Assembly (NCBI GenBank): GCA_016207475.1
Contig: JACQPM010000119.1
Span: 1-9,546, forward strand
DNA length: 9,546 nucleotides
From: Methanobacteriota archaeon
GTDB taxonomy: Archaea; Hydrothermarchaeota; Hydrothermarchaeia; Hydrothermarchaeales; JACQPM01
Reading direction: 5' to 3'
Shown: piece after piece, positions 6,770 through 9,546 of the stretch
Layout of the letters: each line of letters opens with the position of its first letter
Numbering within the stretch: position 1 is the stretch's first letter
Made by a program: the position numbers and the translations under genes
Notes under the pieces: model-generated
What the model was told of the DNA's origin: nothing
Databases searched by the model: none
What the model saw: only the letters and a program-made list of their open reading frames with translations

Positions 6770-8173
6770 TCACTTCCCCATCACAAACTCGTCGTGCAGC
6801 GCCTTTGCTACCGTCTTGGCGTCCTTCCGGCCCACCACGAAGGAGATGTTCACCTCGCTGGAGCCCTGGGCTATCATCAGGACGTTCACGTCGGCCTCGG
6901 CCACGGCTGTGAAGACCCGGGCCGCCACGCCCTTCGTCCCTTGCATCCCAGCCCCCACGATGGCCACCGCCGCCACCTCGGGGTTGTACTGGACCTCCCT
7001 GACGACGTTCTTGGTCACGAACTCCCTCTTGATGGTCTCGACGGCCCGTTCAAGGTCGCTCCTCGCTATCACGAGGGAGATGTTGACCTCGCTGGAGCCC
7101 TGGGAGATCATCAGGATATTCACCTTGGCCTCCGCCAGTGCCCCGAAGACCTTGGCGGCCACTCCGGGTACGCCTATCATCCCCACGCCCGAGATGGTGA
7201 GGAGGACCAGGTTCTCCATGACGGTGATGGCCTTGACCGTCTCCCTGATCTTGTCCTGCTTCCTCACGATGAGAGTGCCGGGATTGGCCGGGTTGAAGGT
7301 GTTCCTCACCCTCACCGGGATCCCCTTCTCCATGGCCGGCTCTATGGTCTTGGGGTGGAGCACTTTGGCCCCGAAGTAGGCCAGCTCCATGGCCTCGATG
7401 TAGGAGATCTCCTTTATGATCCTGGCCTCCTTCACCAGCTTGGGGTCCGTGGTCATCATCCCGTCCACGTCGGTCCATATCCAGATCTCCTCAGCCTCCA
7501 AGGCCGCCCCCAGGATGGCCGCCGTGTAGTCGGAGCCGCCTCTGCTGAGGGTGGTTATCCTCCCCTCCCCGTCCCCGGCGACGAAGCCCGTGACCACCGG
7601 GATGCCGTTCCTCATCTCTGGCGTGAGGACCTTCTTGATCCTCTTGTTGGCGATCTTCCAGAGGGGCTGGGCCTTCCCGAAGTTGGAGTCCGTCACTATC
7701 CCGGCCTCGAGGCCAGTGAACCAGCGCGATCTTATCCCCAGGCTGTTCAGGGCCCCGGAGACGATGGGCGCTGACAGGCGCTCGCCGAAGGACATTATAT
7801 AATCGAGGGAGCGGGGGGTCAGCTCCCCCACGTAGGAGACCCCCACCAGGACCTTCTCCAGCTCCATGCAGAGGCGCTCCACTTCCACGATCCCCAGCTC
7901 CCTGTGGTCCTGGGAGACGGCCTCCTCAATGGTGGCCAGGTGCTTCTCCCTTATATCGCCAACGAACCCCCTGATCTCCTCCTCGGCGATGCCCTTGACC
8001 ACGGTGTTGGCCATCTCCACCAGGCCATTGGTAACCCCTGCCATGGCGGAAGTAACCACGACGGTCTCTGGGGCCCTGTTCCGGCGGACTATCTCCGCGA
8101 CCCCACGGATCCTCTTCCCGGTCCCGATGGAGGTACCGCCGAACTTCATCACCAGTCGATCTATCTCGGGCAT
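6770..8173 (-). CDS. lysC: Aspartate kinase with two ACT domains
   Basis: This enzyme phosphorylates aspartate, the entry step to lysine, threonine and methionine synthesis. It is 467 residues. The amino acid kinase domain spans about 6-300: KFGGTS at 10-15, TSAMAGVTNGL at 41-51, SFGERLSAPI at 128-137, TTLSRGGSDYTA at 207-218, WTDVDGMMTTDP at 233-244 and the GAKVLHPKTIEPAM segment at 268-281. Two ACT domains follow (about 320-390 and 398-467), each with the core QGSSEVNIS (357-365 and 436-444), so feedback inhibition by a pathway amino acid is expected; which one cannot be read from sequence. ATG 8173 has no Shine-Dalgarno, and a TATA-like box 30 bases upstream implies a nearly leaderless mRNA. 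A later ATG (M9) directly before KFGGTS is a possible alternative start. It lies between herA and the histone gene on the same strand. The symbol lysC is by family; archaeal paralogues may be named otherwise. Confidence 0.95.
   Translation of the reverse strand: MPEIDRLVMKFGGTSIGTGKRIRGVAEIVRRNRAPETVVVTSAMAGVTNGLVEMANTVVKGIAEEEIRGFVGDIREKHLATIEEAVSQDHRELGIVEVERLCMELEKVLVGVSYVGELTPRSLDYIMSFGERLSAPIVSGALNSLGIRSRWFTGLEAGIVTDSNFGKAQPLWKIANKRIKKVLTPEMRNGIPVVTGFVAGDGEGRITTLSRGGSDYTAAILGAALEAEEIWIWTDVDGMMTTDPKLVKEARIIKEISYIEAMELAYFGAKVLHPKTIEPAMEKGIPVRVRNTFNPANPGTLIVRKQDKIRETVKAITVMENLVLLTISGVGMIGVPGVAAKVFGALAEAKVNILMISQGSSEVNISLVIARSDLERAVETIKREFVTKNVVREVQYNPEVAAVAIVGAGMQGTKGVAARVFTAVAEADVNVLMIAQGSSEVNISFVVGRKDAKTVAKALHDEFVMGK
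6782..6805 (+). repeat. Direct repeat copy B (inside the 3' end of aspartate kinase)
   Basis: This is the partner of 5967-5990, with 23 of 24 bases matching in direct orientation. It encodes KALHDEFV of the kinase tail, ending just before the last codons, and shares its reading frame with the remnant copy. Confidence 0.6.
6838..6903 (-). repeat. Intragenic repeat, second ACT domain copy
   Basis: These 66 bases match 7072-7137 at about 57 positions by hand alignment, offset by 234 bases, which is exactly 78 codons. Both encode the ACT core around LMIAQGSSEVNIS, or LMISQGSSEVNIS in the other copy. The tandem ACT domains are therefore similar at DNA level as well as protein level. Confidence 0.7.
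7072..7137 (-). repeat. Intragenic repeat, first ACT domain copy
   Basis: This is the partner of 6838-6903 in the same frame and orientation. The similarity may reflect gene conversion between the domains or a shared functional constraint plus biased codon use. Confidence 0.7.
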
Positions 8174-8200
8174 AAACGGCCTTTAAGAATCGGGGGGCTG

Positions 8201-8213
8201 ATATTTATTTTTA
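8201..8213 (-). promoter_or_regulatory. Aspartate kinase TATA-like box overlapping the herA stop
   Basis: On the minus strand AAATAAATAT (8210-8201) directly follows the herA stop codon TAA (8213-8211). A start about 25 bases on would fall near 8178-8182, a few bases before the kinase ATG at 8173. No ribosome site precedes that ATG, which fits a leaderless transcript. Part of the same AT run could also help end herA transcription. Confidence 0.45.
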
Positions 8214-9546
8214 TTGGAGCTTGAAGATCCTCTTCCAGAAGCCCGTGGCAGACTTAGCTTCCGCTCTCTTCCTCGGCTCCCGGACCATCTCCACGCTCGC
8301 CCCGCCGTGCCTGGACTTCTTGGTGCGGACATCCACGAAGATGGGCTGGACCACCACGTCCCCCACGACCAGGGCCACGCCGGGCTGGAGCTGCTTGATC
8401 TCCTCCTCCAGCTCCTCCGTGAAGCCCTCGATGGACTGGCTTATGGCCCGGAGGTCGTTTGGGTTCGTCACCTTCAGTATGATCTGGGTGTTGCACTGGC
8501 TCAGGACGGACTTATCTACCCGGGCCGGCCGCTGGCTGACGACGCAGAGCCCCATCCCGAACTTCCGCCCCTCACTGGCTATCGCCCTTATCACCCTGGA
8601 GGAGGCGGTCGTGCCGAAGGAGCGCTCCGGGGCGAAGTTGTGGGCCTCCTCTATGAGGAAAAGAAGGGGCGGTACCCTCCCTTTCTTCCTCCCCTCGAAG
8701 ATCTCGTTCGCCAGCCTGGCCACCACCAGCTCCTGGACGTCGGGCTGTACCCCCCTGAGGTTGACCACCGCCACCATGTCCTTCCGGACCATGTCGGAGG
8801 CGCGGACTGGGGGGCCCTCGAAGATCTTCGACTCGCGGACCATCTCCAGGCCCGTTATCAGGTTCCACTTGGCCTTGTTCTCGTTCTCCTGGATCACCTT
8901 TATGATGTCCTCCAGGGTGTACTTCCCGTAGCCCCTCACCACCTTGAGGGTCTCGAAGAGGATCCCCTTCTGGGTGTCGGTGAGCTTCGTCGGGAGCATC
9001 TCCAGGAAATCCGCCACCCCCATCTGGGTTATGTCCAGGGCCAGCTTCCTGTCCGCCTGCGGGTTGAGTCCCTGGTGGGGCGTGAACTCCACCACGTTGG
9101 GGTAGCCCGTGGGCGCCACGCCGTAGCGCCCCATCGCCTCCACCTCCTTCGGGTTGGTGTTGGAGCTCTTCAGGGCGCTGTACTCCCCGTGGGGATCTAT
9201 GACCACCACAGGCACCCGCTTCTCGATCAGCTCCTCCACCAGGACCCCCACGGTGTAGCTCTTCCCGGCCCCCGTCTTGGCCAGGACGCATACGTGCTTC
9301 TGGATGAGCTTGTTGACGTCCAGGTAGACGGGCACCGACTCCTCGTGCCCCTCCAGGAGGCCCAGGTAGATGCCGGTCTTGGCCCCCAGGTTGAGCGATC
9401 TCCGGATGATGGCCCCGTCGGCCTCGTAGACCTTCTCGCCGGGCTTGAAGGGGATCTTGGGGTTCCTCAGGGTCTCGTCGGGCCCCACGTACCCTATAAC
9501 CTTGGCGCTGGCTATCGTCCGGTCGCTCATCTCGTTGGGCTTGTAG
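8211..9546 (-). CDS. herA: HerA-family DNA translocase ATPase, N-terminus beyond right edge
   Basis: HerA is a hexameric FtsK/VirB4-like ATPase that in archaea pumps DNA and works with the NurA nuclease and Mre11-Rad50 in break end resection. The frame stays open to the window edge; residues before the first visible Met (9530) read YKPNE. That Met is probably internal: the following AKVIGYVGPDETLRNPKIPFKPG belongs to the N-terminal HAS-barrel, whose first strands are missing. Numbered from that Met, the linker VPVYLDVNKLIQKHVCVLAKTGAGKSYTVG is classic HerA. Walker A is TGAGKS (86-91), IDPHGEY (111-117) follows, Walker B is LLFLIEEAH (289-297), and the sensor-like segment is VVSQRPARVDKSV (330-342). 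A basic tail (EPRKRAEAKSATGFWKRIFKLQ, from 418) ends the protein. The usual partners nurA, mre11 and rad50 are not downstream; they could lie off the right edge. Confidence 0.88.
   Translation of the reverse strand, partial: YKPNEMSDRTIASAKVIGYVGPDETLRNPKIPFKPGEKVYEADGAIIRRSLNLGAKTGIYLGLLEGHEESVPVYLDVNKLIQKHVCVLAKTGAGKSYTVGVLVEELIEKRVPVVVIDPHGEYSALKSSNTNPKEVEAMGRYGVAPTGYPNVVEFTPHQGLNPQADRKLALDITQMGVADFLEMLPTKLTDTQKGILFETLKVVRGYGKYTLEDIIKVIQENENKAKWNLITGLEMVRESKIFEGPPVRASDMVRKDMVAVVNLRGVQPDVQELVVARLANEIFEGRKKGRVPPLLFLIEEAHNFAPERSFGTTASSRVIRAIASEGRKFGMGLCVVSQRPARVDKSVLSQCNTQIILKVTNPNDLRAISQSIEGFTEELEEEIKQLQPGVALVVGDVVVQPIFVDVRTKKSRHGGASVEMVREPRKRAEAKSATGFWKRIFKLQ

Noticed and set aside
6794..7774. 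A 326-codon plus-strand open frame opposite aspartate kinase
   Set aside because: It is a shadow of the kinase, which has all family motifs on the minus strand.
8572..9291. A 239-codon minus-strand open frame inside herA
   Set aside because: It is a different frame of the same strand with very high Gly, Arg and His; the herA frame contains Walker A and B.
1..9546. CRISPR arrays, tRNA or rRNA genes, insertion sequences, replication origin
   Set aside because: I looked for regularly spaced repeats, cloverleaf-like ends, rRNA-like conserved blocks, transposase motifs and clustered origin boxes by eye and saw none.

Overview
The window reads as a piece of an archaeal chromosome, most likely from a euryarchaeal-grade thermophile or hyperthermophile. 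The signs are a 67-residue archaeal histone, a HerA-type ATPase, TATA-box promoters with short or no leaders, and GC-rich coding sequence with heavy use of AGG/AGA arginine and ATA isoleucine codons. I cannot name a genus. Nearly everything is core metabolism or chromosome maintenance. I see no integrase, transposase, CRISPR array, toxin-antitoxin pair, rRNA or tRNA.

Positions 1-335 hold the 5' part of an unrecognised minus-strand gene that runs off the left edge. A 77-bp divergent promoter region separates it from a plus-strand operon, carA-carB-argG (413-5929). carA and carB overlap by one base, and one base separates carB from argG. CarA and CarB make carbamoyl phosphate from glutamine, bicarbonate and ATP. 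ArgG joins citrulline to aspartate, so the operon supplies two steps of arginine synthesis, and carbamoyl phosphate also feeds pyrimidines. The citrulline-forming step (argF) and the last step (argH) are not in the window.

Positions 5930-6769 carry two small genes facing each other: an unrecognised, very lysine-rich 83-residue protein (+) with a strong promoter and Shine-Dalgarno sequence, and an archaeal histone (-) with unusual residues at the predicted stacking surfaces. Just after argG, on the minus strand, is a short sequence that copies the last ~15 codons of the aspartate kinase gene 0.8 kb away. It is either a gene-tail remnant or one half of a direct repeat flanking the small-gene module.

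Positions 6770-9546 are minus strand: aspartate kinase with two ACT domains (entry to lysine, threonine and methionine synthesis) and, upstream of it, a HerA-family DNA-translocating ATPase whose N-terminus lies beyond the right edge. The kinase has its own promoter, which overlaps the herA stop codon.

No gene-free stretch exceeds 300 bases. The gaps are 336-412, 5930-6067, 6320-6442, 6647-6769 and 8174-8210. I did not find a convincing new multi-gene system. The best leads are the kinase-tail remnant, the atypical histone and the small basic protein.
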